DNA from: Echeneis naucrates
Lineage: Eukaryota; Chordata; Actinopteri; Carangiformes; Echeneidae
Reading direction: 5' to 3'
Length of the DNA stretch: 64,000 nucleotides
Assembly (NCBI RefSeq): GCF_900963305.1
Contig: NC_042529.1
Span: 4,210,501-4,274,500 of the forward strand
The translations under genes and the position numbers were made by a program. A model generated the notes under the pieces. That model was not told the origin of the DNA. It saw only the letters and a program-made list of their open reading frames with translations, and did no database searches. This document shows, piece by piece, positions 52,445-64,000 of this stretch. Each line of letters begins with the position of its first letter. Position 1 is the first letter of the stretch.

Positions 52445-52620
52445 GGCCGTCTCTCACAGCATCTCGGCCTCCCAGCACCGGCTGCGTTTCCCCCAAAAGC
52501 CCATTTAAATTCCAGCTGACGCAGCCCCGCCCCTCCCGACACAAACCCCGCCCACATCTGGACCCAGCACCGATCAGAAGATTCGTCACAGCCCTGAGTC
52601 CAAAGGTCTCAGCTGAAAGG
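52445..52620 (-). promoter_or_regulatory. Promoter region of selenoprotein U copy 2
   Basis: Two GC boxes, GCCCCGCCCC at 52524-52533 and CCCCGCCCA at 52546-52554, lie 80-110 bases upstream of the start codon in a CpG-containing patch, as in a housekeeping-type promoter. There is no TATA box in the expected place. Inferred from motif and position. Confidence 0.45.
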
Positions 52621-53111
52621 CTTACATAACGAAATCATTTCCCAAGCAGGCTGGGCTTCTCTGAGCTGTTGTTGTGTGTGCAAAGGGCAGAAAGTGATCC
52701 TGCTGGGTGTTAGACAGAAGCTCAATAAACTCTAAATCAGACCATCAAATTTACTTAATGTTAATTTACTCAAACATCCGAGACCAGACAGGAGTTTTCA
52801 ATCCCCGACAGCTGTTCTCACATTTATTTACATCAGAGGGGAGGCTTCCTCTGTTCTCCTCTTCATGTGAAGAAATTGGAAACATACGTCTACACAAACA
52901 GAAATGAAGAGCATGTCATGTTTGTAGTCAAAAGTAATGAGCATTTAAGTCAGTGAGGTGAGATGTATCAGACTATTTCATATTTTTAGAAAGTTTAACT
53001 GAGTAAACCGTTTTTGTAAAACAAATATGTATGAAATGCAAATATTTCTCAGGAGATATCCCGAGGGAGGTATCTAACAAACAGTATAAATGGCATGATT
53101 GATGAGAAATG

Positions 53112-53117
53112 TTTATT
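53112..53117 (-). promoter_or_regulatory. Candidate polyadenylation signal of the DYDC-family gene
   Basis: AATAAA on the minus strand lies about 135 bases after the predicted stop at 53253-53251. The 490 bases between here and the selenoprotein U promoter are AT-rich and hold nothing else I recognise. Confidence 0.5.
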
Positions 53118-53250
53118 GTTTTAAAACCTATATTTGCATATTATGGCTATGATCATGAAGATAAATATACACTGAAGCTATAAGCGTATTTAAACAAGCA
53201 TGAAATGCAGATCAGTGTGGATGATTGATCTTCAGACAGCACTGACTTGA

Positions 53251-56200
53251 TCACGTGAGGTTGTCTTCTTTTTCTACTTCCTGAAAAAAACAAACAAAAA
53301 ACCCCAAGAGTGTTCAGTTTCAAATGAGTCACTGTTAATATAATATGAACTCATCAGTCCAAGCCCCTTTAGTATGTGTGAATCTTTTGACATTTGAAAC
53401 AGATCATAAATTACTTTTGGGATTTTCACTTGCTGCCAGTTGGCCGACAGAGTCTACCTTCTCTGAGTCTTCCTTGTCTGAAGGAGACTTTTCATGTTTC
53501 TCTTGTGAAGTCTCTGGTCTTTGGCTCAAAACTGTCCCCTCTGCTGTAACGTCACCATCAGCCGGGGCCGAGCTATCAGCGGTCTGACTTGTGTGTTGCC
53601 CTTCTGCCTCCTGCGATGAGGTGGTCAGAGCAGTTCTGGTTAAGTATTAAACCACAGCGTCCTGCACTTCCGTCTCTGTTTGATTCTGAACAGCCTCTCC
53701 TCTCTGACTGTTTTGTCAAGCACTGCTACGACACAACATTGCTGCTTCCTCCAAACTGGCACACTTTATTCAAAGTGTGAAATAAAACAAACATTAAAAG
53801 AGAAATATCCTTCACTTTACACACAAGAGTATGTTTATGTAAATATTCAGTAGAGTTTGTTGACTGAACCTTTTCCTGGTCATGAAGAGCAGGAGAACTT
53901 GATTTGTGTGTCTCCTGATGAGTTTTAGTCGTCTGCCCTTCAGTAGAAAATATCTCCTCTGGTTTCAGATCTTCACTCTGTGACTCTACTTGGATGGAAT
54001 CTGCAGCGTTATCAGTTTCATCCTCATCAACGTTCTGGTGAAATGATACAAAATTAGTGGATTGATTCACTGTCAAAAACCATCATGCCATTCTTCCTGA
54101 TAAGCTCAGCCTGAAACCTGTCTGTATTTCCTTCACCCGAGGCCTCACTCTTGTCTCTTTTCCTTCGTCTGGCTTGTTACGTTTGACATGTCTTCAGCTT
54201 GCTTTGCTTGTGGTCTTTTTAATCTCTATGTCTGCATCTTTTCTTGCTCTTCCTCCTGCCTTTCCTTCACTTTAAACCTGTATACAGGGCATCCTGTATC
54301 CTGCTGCTGGGTGCAGAGTAGAATCAACAGCCTGTGAACTGTATTTGAGCAGCATCACCTTCGTTGGGTCTTGAGGATCAGGGGAACGAAGGACATCTTG
54401 TTGTGGTTTAGTCTGCTCAGGTTCAGTGGTATCAGGCTGATCAAACACCTACAGGGCAGTTGTGAGACAGAACAATATGTAACTGAACTATTTAGCATGA
54501 CTAAAAAACTTATACATTTATTGCTATAATACAAATCATTCAGGTAAACAGTTGCACGTCATTGGCCTAAAATGTTATACATGTAATTTGTGTTCCGCCA
54601 CCTTATCCTTATCTTGGTCTTTCTCCTCTGCTTGAGCGGTGCTTGCCTCCTCCTCAGTTTTCCTCTCTACATGATAATGACTTGACTCCTCTGCTTGTTT
54701 GCTCTGTTGCTCCACTGTGGTCTTTTCCACAGGAGATTCTGGAGACTCCTCATTGGCCTCTGTGCCGAGGGGGTCCGAGGGAGGAGAGCGAGAATCCTCC
54801 ACAGGTTTTTCCCCACACGATTCTGGACTGGTTACTTTATCTGTAACCTTCACCTGGCAGAGACACCATCTCCTTAAAGCATGTGAAGTCAGTCATTTGG
54901 TGGTTACTTCCACAACATACAGGAAAAGTCTTACACAGTTCCTCCACCGAAAATATCTCAGCAAAGGCCAAAGTCATAACCAAAGTTCACAGGAGACACC
55001 CAGACTAGGGAGGCACAACCACAACCACCACCGGAAGCACACAGATGTGAGATTTAGTTTTTAATCACCTCCTTATGAGTGTCATCATCCTGAGCTTCTG
55101 CTTGGTGTTCATCTGTGTCCTGCTGGTTTTCAGGAGTGTGTGGTTTCTCTTCTATCACAGGTTTGTTGTCCTCAGCAGCTCTTGGTATGGCTGGTGAAGG
55201 AGCCTCTGATCCTGTAGGCTCCTTCTCAGAGATCTGGTGATGTGGCCATTTGCTCTTTATTTTGCTCACAATGTCATACTAAGCGTAAAAAATGTACTCC
55301 AATTGCAGAAAATGTTGGTGGAGAACATTACAGTGATGACCGATGAGGCTCGATGAGGCTTATCCGATCCTCCCTGTCTTCTCCTTTCATCTGCTGTTCC
55401 AATCTTTTTTTACTTCCTTAATTTACTTAATTACTTCTGTTTAACTTTGACTTAGCTTAAATGATGATGTTGGTTTTTTGTACACTTAGATAAATTTGTG
55501 TGACTATGACTCATTGTCATATTATAATCATGAAATGCCGTTCCTAAAATACACTTGAGAAAAAATGAACTAATCCATTCCATCTTGTCTTTCTGCTTTG
55601 AGGATTAAAAACTGATACCTTATGTAGAAAGAGAATATTTTGCAAAGATGTCTCATAGATAAAAGAGCAGCTGGTTAGTTACGCTTTTTTGGAGAAATAA
55701 AAAATACACACACACAAATTGAAAGAAACATCATACGTTTTTAGACTCTTCCAAGGCCTCTGTGAACTTTTGTTCCTCCCCCCTCAGTTTGTCCTGGTAC
55801 AACGCCTCCTCTCTGGCTTTTGCCTTTTGCTGCTCCAGGAGAGCCAAATGGGCCCTTTTCTGCAAATTTAAAAAAACATGGTACAATATCATGGTTGGTG
55901 ACTTATGGGATGGGCCCTACAACGCTTCCAGACAACTTTAAAGGCATTCTGCTCTGGTCTTTTTTATTTTATTAAGAGGTTGTGGCAACCATAGACATGC
56001 TCGACTATCTATGGTAAAAAAGTGACCGCCACCTCCTGACAGTTGCTATAGGCTAATAGTTACAGCTAATAGTATATCACTCAGCCTGAGGAGCTTAGAC
56101 TGTCTAAGCCTGCGTCATCCTTCACTTAAAACCGATTTGAAGATCAGAGCTTCGGGGTGGTAGTCGTTGTGGCATGGTGTGTGTAGCAGTAAGGTAACTT

Positions 56201-56825
56201 CACATTATTATTTTTTTTGTAGTTGTTGTTGCTTCTGAAGGAACATTAGCTGCATTACTTAAGTAACATGATAAAAATGCACTCAAACCTGCTTTTAGTG
56301 AGAGACTTAAATATTATTAGCAGCATGTTATAACCTGCATTAAAATTTGGCCACTTGGGGGCAATGGAAACAAGCTGTACACAACACTGACTCCATCACC
56401 TCAAACATTCATATGGCAAGCTTATAAAGATAAACAGAGCTGATGAGATAATCAACCAAACTCTTCATTTCACTTTCATTAAACTTCTCATGTCAGTCTC
56501 TGGATGCTGAATGGAGGGTGAATTTATCACAGTTTGTCTGTTTGTTTGTTCCTGAGTGCTTTGGAAAATAAATGTAGTGAAAGTTTAATCCATTAAAACG
56601 TGTACATATGAGGATAAAAAAAATAATAGTGGTGCATGCATGTGTATGTCAGGACAGGAGGGATGGAGAGCAGCAGACCTCGGCCTCGGCCTCCACTTTG
56701 GTGTTGTACTTATGGAGCCAGTGGGCCAGGAACTGGATCGGGTCTACGGGCCTCCGCTCGGCCACCTCAGCCAGTCCTTCTGCCAGACACCTCCCCAGAT
56801 GTTTCTTCACATACTCCGAGTCCAT
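53251..56825 (-). CDS. dydc1: DPY30 domain-containing protein (DYDC1/DYDC2 family) with long acidic tail
   Basis: DYDC proteins carry a DPY30/RIIa-like dimerisation motif and occur in ciliated and sperm cells. Exons on the minus strand: 56825-56679, 55859-55737, 55233-55069, 54853-54602, 54448-54359, 54034-53870, 53610-53458 and 53280-53251, every one phase 0, giving 374 aa. Exon 1 encodes [20 protein letters not shown], then [18 protein letters not shown], closest to human DYDC1 from memory. Exon 2 is a charged helix ([20 protein letters not shown]). Exons 3-7 encode a low-complexity Glu/Thr/Ser/Pro-rich tail, and exon 8 the end VEKEDNLT. The exon 1 donor is weak (GAG|GTCTGC; AAA|GTGGAG three codons earlier is an alternative), and exon 6 also ends at a weak donor (AAG|GTTCAG). 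The ATG at 56825 follows a possible 5' UTR acceptor (GCTGCAG). Human DYDC proteins are about 177 aa, so the tail is an expansion. Exons 1-2 are secure; the tail exons are splice-site predictions. Assignment to DYDC1 rather than DYDC2 is tentative. Confidence 0.82.
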
Positions 56826-57059
56826 CTTCTTCTTTCTGCAGCGAAACTTCAAACTGACGATCAGGGTGACTATTACGACCTGCTAAAAGAAAAAAAAAAT
56901 TAAATAAAGAAGGAAAGTGCGTGAGCGTAAAATCGGATAGTTAAAACAAATCTGGAAGTAAAGAAATGTGAGCTAAGTTGAACATTTTCTTTAGTAATTT
57001 AACAGCAAAAAAAACCAAAAAAAAAAAAAAAAAAACAGCAAAAACAACACCAACCGTTT

Positions 57060-57180
57060 TCACTCAGCGTCCGGAAGTAGCAACTGTGGTCTCCGTGACA
57101 ACCGTGTCACGCCATTAAACCTCCCCCCTCCTCGTCCTTGTTAATTGGTTCCTATATAATACAACTGCTGTTCCGATATT
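57060..57180 (-). promoter_or_regulatory. Promoter region of the DYDC-family gene
   Basis: A CpG-containing island in AT-rich sequence lies about 240 bases upstream of the start codon. It holds an ETS core, CCGGAAGT, at 57071-57078. It also has an X-box-like site, GTCTCCGTGACAAC, at 57089-57102 (10 of 14 matches to the symmetrical RFX site). Overlapping this is a perfect inverted repeat CGTGACA-ACCG-TGTCACG at 57094-57111. Role inferred. Confidence 0.4.
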
Positions 57181-58198
57181 GGCTGTTAAATTTTATCCAT
57201 TTTAGTGTACCTCGTTTTTTTTTAACTGTTGTTTTCCAATGTGTGGAATATTAGGTGATACCATTTAGAGTCAGAGCGAGTTAAAACTCCAAAGCAAAAA
57301 AAGTTAAAGTTAATACTTTAACTAAACAGCTATCTTGATTTAGGTCATACCCAATCATTCAATATTAGACAGTTATAAATTTGAACCTTCTGAAATGTTG
57401 TCTTCATGTATTTATTTTCATTTCAATTAATACATTTTATTTTTATTCTTATTTATCTTTTACTTTTTACCTGCAGGTTATCTTACTGCAACACCCTCGC
57501 GAGCAACAATGGTAAAAGGAAGGACGAATTAGCACAATGATTAAAACTAAAAAGTTTTTTTCAGTTTAATAAAAAGCTTTTGCACATTTATTGAGACTGC
57601 TGCAGCCTGTCCTTTGCTATAGTTGCAAAACTCTCTCACTATTCCAAATTTGAAAAGCATAAAAATATCAGAAAAGACCAAACAAATGTCAATCAAACAC
57701 ACCAAACACACATGGAGTATATTATAATTGGCACCAGAGTTAAGCCTCAATAGAGGCTACCGACTAATTCAACAAGGGCAGTTTAAATGCTGTGATAGGC
57801 TTAAAACCCAGATTCAGTTGCATGAGTAGGCCATGGAACACTTTCTATTTATATCTCATTTATATTGTAGATAGTGAGAAAAGCTTGGCCACATTTCTCC
57901 AATATTTGATATAATTTCCAATAACCAATGTTCCAAATCTGGGAGTGATTGCTCACACTGGAAAGGGGAAGGTGGGGAAAATTGCAGCAGGCTCCATTTC
58001 CAAGAAACAGATGACACCCAGTTAACATTTGTAATCACAGCTATCATTTTCCTTGTATAATCATACTACACACCTTTCAGCCAAATATAGCATTCACATT
58101 GACAGGACGCACCCAATCAGACTGTATGAAGTGCACTGATGAAGCTCTACCCCTCTATTTGTGTTCAAAAAGATGATATAAAAATGTAAAAAAAAGAA

Positions 58199-58220
58199 AT
58201 ATATATATATATATATATAT
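58199..58220 (+). repeat. TA dinucleotide repeat
   Basis: About 11 TA units seen directly, preceded by an A-rich tract. Confidence 0.9.
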
Positions 58221-59107
58221 GATCAGGTGAGTTACATAGAGGCCTATAGAAAAACCGGCTACAGTCAAGCCTCCTCAAGTGGATTGTCTGTCACAAAGGT
58301 ATCAGATATTAGGCCTTAAGAAAATACCGGTCCACGCATGAGCCTTGTGATCAAGTTTAAGATCAGCTGCCGGTGTCAGTCAGTTCATTGTCTCTTCGAG
58401 GCTCTGCTGACTGTTTTCACTCTAATGCTGTTTTTCTGTGCTTTCTGATTTGCTTTTGTGTATCAAACAACAGTATAGGCCTGAATAAAAGAAATCTAAA
58501 ATCAAAACCCATCGTGCTGCCCCCTTGTGGTTGCAGCATCAAGGGACTTTTCCTTTTTTTACATATAACTTTTTTTTTTTTTTAATTTCAGTTCCTTACA
58601 TTGTATATTAACTTCCTTTATTAGGCTTTTTATGTAAAGTTATTTGTGCAAGGAACCTTTTGGCCTGAGTTATATTTGGAATTTTATTTACTCAAAATCA
58701 AAACTGTTACATCCACATGAACCAAGTTTTTTAAAAAAAAAGGAAGTATTTTGTAATACCTTGCACAAAGAAAGAAAGAAAAGAAAAAGAAAGAAAGACC
58801 CAACCATTTCGTTTCGACCCATGTTCACCCACTGAAACCGAACAAACGGAGGCAAATACATCAGGTGGTAAAACTTCCTCAATTTTCAATTGTCATTGAC
58901 AACCAACTGCAGCTGCTTCGCGTGTGTCCGTGAGTGTTTGTGCACTTGGCACACACTTACACAAAAGGTTAGAGAGACTAGTGTGCTGTAAGGGCCTACG
59001 TCGATTGTTCAATTGCGCACAAAAATTTGCAAGGTGAAAAAAAAAACCCCAAACAAACACAGGATCTAAACATACCAAATCAAGTCTGTAAATGACTCAG
59101 CAGGACA

Positions 59108-59607
59108 TATATAACGCCTTAAAAATGAAGAAACACATCACTGCTCCGTGGAAATAAATGAAAAGGGCAAGAGATGATCAGAAAACCTCAGCCTCAAATA
59201 TTCGTTATAATAAGGTAATCGATAAACGTTGCAGTGGAATCTGTGGGAGCATTCATCTTGCAGCAGCAGTTTCATCTGAGCTGAGTTGGGAAAAAAAAAA
59301 AAAAAAAAAAGTTGTGAAGGACCGACCAGCTGTGTGGGAACGAGGAAGCGGCTCCGTTTGCCGAAGTGTCAAAGGTCTGATCTGATCCTACCTGGAGCGA
59401 CTCCTCCGGTTTCACTGCAGGACGCCACACTGCGTCAGCAACAGCTGTCCTGCAGCCCGGAGCCGGCTGCCACAAGGGGAGAATTACGTCCACAGTGTAA
59501 GGCTCCACGGAACACTTCATTTTTATTTTTATTTTTTTGTTGTCGTTCTCCCCCCTCCCACCCCAGTTTTCTTGGATTCTGTGGGAATATTTGCTTTATC
59601 GCGCAAG
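59108..59607 (+). promoter_or_regulatory. Candidate promoter and non-coding first exon
   Basis: TATATAA at 59108-59114 is followed by a CpG-containing patch with two possible splice donors, CAGT|GTAAGG (exon end 59496) and CAAG|GTAACA (exon end 59607). This could be the start of a gene whose coding exons lie beyond the window. No coding evidence supports it, and the poly-A run at about 59290-59310 inside it argues for caution. Confidence 0.22.
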
Positions 59608-62600
59608 GTAACATCTCCTCCCACCTCCACCCACGACTCACCTCCACCATGATTTCTGTTGTCTTCCTTCCGTGTGTTTAGGAGAAGGCTGAATCCTGCA
59701 TGAGGCAAACTTTTGCTGCAGTTTTACTTCACTGTGTGCGTTGATTATTCACGTTTCTGGTTCACTCTCATGCCTTCCTCTCTTTGGATGAAATGGACTA
59801 ACTTGGCACCTTTCTTATTTTGTGGGTCATTGTTTGGCTGTTGTGTGTAGTGTTTTTTTTTTTCCCCCTCTCCTCCTCATTTGGACCAAAGCCTTGAAAA
59901 TGCTTACACATTGAAAATGAAGAAGGTCTTTTATCACTTGCACAGCCAAAGAAACTAAATGCAAAGTTAATTTGAGCGTTTTTGTTCTAATAATAAATCT
60001 TGACCTGTAATTGAGCTTGAGTCAAAATTGGAATTGGTAGATTTATGGCTTCTTAGCTGTTTGTTTTGTGTAGTGAGGGAACACACACATCCAGAGTTTT
60101 ACTACGATATTGAAAGCACTAGAGGGGAAAGCGGGCATGAGTAAAATGACGGGCCTGTGTCTTCACCTGCCAGGTGAATATCTCCCTCAACACACATGGC
60201 TGGACTGTCCAATGTGGACACTTTGCCACCCTCTCAGTCCCCACTATGCCTCCAACCCACAGGGACAAGGTTTTATTTTTAGCTCATGGCTTCATGGCAA
60301 ATGGGCAAGATACTGTGGTGCTGTGGATGCTCATACCCCACCATTTCTCTGCTGTTAATCCATGTTGCCCCAATCAGAGGTATGGGACTGTGGAGACAGC
60401 CCGGCCCCATGCGGGAAGAGCAGATCTCTGGATGCAAAGGAGGACGTGGAGACTGCCGGTCATATTAGATCCCATCAACAGTCCAGCCGCAGCTCTTATG
60501 TAACAAGCTTGGCTCCTGCAGTGGATCCGTCTAACATGGATGGGGATCATCAGGTGTTTTTAAGTTCGTAGAGTAAGTCCTATTTACACACAGCAATGAT
60601 TTGTCTTGGATATTTTCAGATTGGTAAGGGTTAGGGTGAATCTCTCGCTGCCGACATACCTACCTCTGTTAGCACATGCGTGGCATGAATTGCCTATCAG
60701 TGTGGCCTTCACCATGTGTGAAGATGTATCTGTTGTCTTCCTCTGCCTGACTGTGTTTGTGTGTCTCGCATCACATGTTCTTGGACGCACAAGGTGTCGG
60801 TTTTGAGTTTCTTTCACCAACTGAGCCCATGTGAGCGCTTGGCTGGGCTTCTGTATTTTCCAGAGTCTTCAAAAGGTGAAATAAGGTTAAAGATAAAGTG
60901 TATCTTTTTTGCTTGAAATCTATCGCCTCATCTGTTGAGTGGGTGATGGACGCCAAGTTGGTGATGTACAGTTTTATTATTTCCCCACAGGGAATATTAC
61001 GCCCGAGAAATTATGCTGTGCTTTTTCTTTTTTCTTTTTTTACATTTCATTTTAAATGGAAAGCTTAAAAATCAATCAGTGTTTTTCATGGATTTGATTG
61101 GTGTTATGAATATGATAATGGCTACACCTGGTCGCTCACAGGCTGGATGGAATATGCTCCATATTTCCTCCACATGTAATCTACTCAGATTTCTGTGCCG
61201 TGAGTGCAAAGTCCAAATGGGTCAGTTTGGGACCACAGAAATTGATTTCAAAAGGTGATCAGAATTATTCCTGGTGACTCAAAAAAAAAAAAAAAAAATC
61301 TTACATATGGTTTGCTCCAAATATCAAACGTTTTCTACTTGTTCAGATTTAAGACTGCACAACGTTTCATCAGTAAGAGCCCTTACTTGGGTATTATTAT
61401 GCCATTGGATGTGGTGAAACTTTTACTTGGCAACCTTTAGAGACACATTGTTTCAAATTATGATTTACAAATCCATAGATCTATTGTATATGTTTCTGTG
61501 AGCCACCTAACCCCCTCCCTACACCAGGGAGATTACGCTTGGTCTTCACAGCTCCTCAGCGCTGTGACAGAAGCATACCTCGAATGACGGCAGCTGTTCT
61601 CTCAGCGACAACATAATGCATGTCGAGATATAGCGCAACAAAGTGTGCTTACATCTCATAAAGACATCAAAATAGGAGTCAAAGCCTTCAAGAGCCTGAC
61701 CCAAGTAGTCCCCGAGGCTTCGAGCATGCTGATCATTTTCAGCCCGGTTTGCTGAAGTGTAAAACGTGCCTGGTGGCAACATACAATGACACGGTAGGCA
61801 GCAGCGACAGGTGGAGGGGTCCGTTTTAATGCGGCACCCTATAGGGTTTGAAATACAAGGTTAACTGGTGGGTGACAGGGTGTTGAAGTAAGCTCGGAGA
61901 CGGCGAACCACGGTGTTGCGATTTGACCCCGTGAGAAAACAGGGGGAAGAGGAGCATGGCAAATGTCAAAGGACGTGTGGATAAAAGCCCTTGTTTGCTC
62001 TGTAGATCTGTCGTTTACAACTTGACTACATACCAGGTCAGGCCGTAATAATGAGCAGACTGAGGCATTTGCCATGTCGCCACAGGTCTTGTCTTTGAAA
62101 CCCCCGGCATCTTAAGGGCACTTATGTCAAGCCAACAAGCCTTTGAAATGAATTAGAAATTGGTCCCTGTAGCTTTGTTGCTGAAGCACTGGACAACATG
62201 AAGTTCAAGGTTCCTTCTCAGCTGTAGGTTAACCAGTGAATGGATCAATAGATTTCCAACTGAAATGCTTGGATTTTCATTGGCGCTCCAATTATCTAAT
62301 ATTTGAATGCTTTGCCGATCACTTTTAGAAATTTTAATGCTTTGGACTGGATTGGACTCAGATGTTCATGAGAAACAGCAGTGAACTCGCTCGGCCCTCG
62401 TGACAAAAGCCGAAAACGAGTTCAGCTGGTTTCCGGAGGTGAATATTGGCATTCACATTCCACGGCCGGCTAGTGTGACGAAGAGGTGTCTACATTACCT
62501 CATCTATATCCTCGGCCAGAATGTCACAGGTCACATGGCCTTCACTGACATGCAAGGTGATATATATATTGCTCTCGGGGAAGGCTACTGAAATGTAACA

Positions 62601-62854
62601 TTCCCTCGCTCTTCCTCAGTTTGCCATCTGTCCACAGTGCGACCGACTGAGCGAGTGGAGCCGTGTACTGAGCTGATTGTCTTCAGCTCGACTCTTAAAA
62701 TCAAACCAGTCATGGACAGAACTGCTTTAGAGCCCAAACACTCTTTCAGTCGACCTGCATCTGGGTGGAAAGACAATTTAATCCCAAACTAACCCAGACT
62801 GGTTACAAGGATCTCTTATCATTTCACTTGTCATTTCACTTGTCTTTATCTTCA

Positions 62855-63020
<166 letters not shown>

Positions 63021-64000
63021 GTACATATACATGTTATTTTTTAAATTATTTTATGGCCGGTCCATTCAGTTTTATTGAATAATTTGAGCCTGGGTTGAAA
63101 AAAAAAAAAAAAAAGGGTGGTAAAATGGGTGAGGACATTTTCTTTTTACTGACTTTACCTGCAGGATCGCTAAGTATACTTATGAAACAGAGAACTAAAA
63201 AACATCATATCAGCATCTTCAACTGTGTGTGTCGACCTGCTATTGCAGCCTTAGTGCCTAAATTCATCAAATAACACAAATTGGACTAATGTGTTTGAGT
63301 TTCTTACTTGTGCTTACAGTTCACAGTTCTTGAAATGTATGGTTACATCGGCACAGAAACAAACATTACACTTCTAAAACACAGCACAGTATTAAGATAT
63401 GGCAGTAGGTCACAAACATCTGGGCCCTGGCATCTTCAAACTGTGTCTGGTTGAGGTCCTTTCACAAATTTCAGATGCAAATGAGTGCACGCACACAGAG
63501 AAAGAGAGAGGGAGAGAGATTAAACCAAAACGTAATGTTTCCTGTCAAATCAGTCACATCACAGCCCTTCGGATTTAATGTGACGCTGCTTAAATGGGGC
63601 CTGACCCGTCAACCATCCTGAGCATCACTTCAGGCAGTTTAACGGTGTCATACACAGCAATTTATCAGCCAAGTACATTAGCATTTGTCATTTGATATAT
63701 ATATTTTTTTTATTCTTTTATTATTGCAGGTCTGATTTTGGGCAAATGTTTGGTTCTGACTACTTCCTCCATCACTGGCTCAAACGCTGCCATCTCAAAT
63801 GTACTTTAAACCATTTGCTTTTCCTCTTAAACCCAGAAAACCAGACAGGGCTGCATATGTGCTTAATGATGCGTTTAAGCACACTATACATAATCTATTT
63901 TGACTGACACTAAATCTCCCAGTCCTGTCTGCTCTCTTGGCTCTTTCAGACAGAGACGCTGATAAATGTAGCTCCAAAACTCAATATGCTGCCAAAACGT

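Noticed and set aside
61546-62075. Two adjacent 78-codon minus-strand frames as exons of a gene
   Set aside because: No recognisable domain and no convincing splice pairing between them; kept only as a possible non-coding conserved block.

Overview
This window looks like nuclear DNA of a ray-finned fish, probably a percomorph. The genes are split by short GT-AG introns, microsatellites and AT-rich spacers are frequent, and gene content and order match vertebrate chromosome-10-type synteny. Two selenoprotein U genes that carry an in-frame TGA in place of the mammalian cysteine codon also point to a fish. I rebuilt the gene models exon by exon by translating both strands, checking splice sites and checking that the phases add up.

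Layout. 1-1017 (-): the 5' three coding exons of mrpl43, cut by the window edge. 1018-1653: head-to-head promoter. 1654-4628 (+): twnk, the mitochondrial Twinkle helicase (6 coding exons, 713 aa). 5.1-13.8 kb: no coding sequence found, but patches that look like conserved non-coding DNA. 13.8-39.1 kb (+): lzts2, with a candidate non-coding first exon, a 19.5 kb first intron, five coding exons (700 aa) and a 2 kb 3' UTR. 39.8-46.1 kb (-): pdzd7 (16 coding exons, 882 aa), tail to tail with lzts2. 47.2-50.1 kb and 50.4-52.4 kb (-): two tandem selenoprotein U (PRXL2A/SELENOU1) genes. 53.1-56.8 kb (-): a DPY30-domain gene of the DYDC1/2 family with a long acidic tail. 57.1-64 kb: no recognised coding sequence, one candidate promoter/5' exon and a large microsatellite.

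The most interesting content is the selenoprotein U pair. Both copies have an in-frame TGA in the same 92-base exon, in the motif P-G-U-x-x-C. Each has its own SECIS-like element in the 3' UTR (AUGA, then 12 nt, then AAA, a helix, and UGAU). A conventional ORF caller breaks both genes at this codon.

How the genes relate. mrpl43 and twnk are both mitochondrial (translation and mtDNA replication) and share a promoter region. pdzd7 (stereocilia scaffold) and the DYDC gene (cilia/flagella) act in cilium-related structures. The selenoprotein U genes are thioredoxin-fold redox proteins. The window joins two blocks that are, from memory, about 20 Mb apart on human chromosome 10 (MRPL43-TWNK-LZTS2-PDZD7 and PRXL2A-DYDC). 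Transcription starts, UTR exons and regulatory elements here are inferences from sequence alone.
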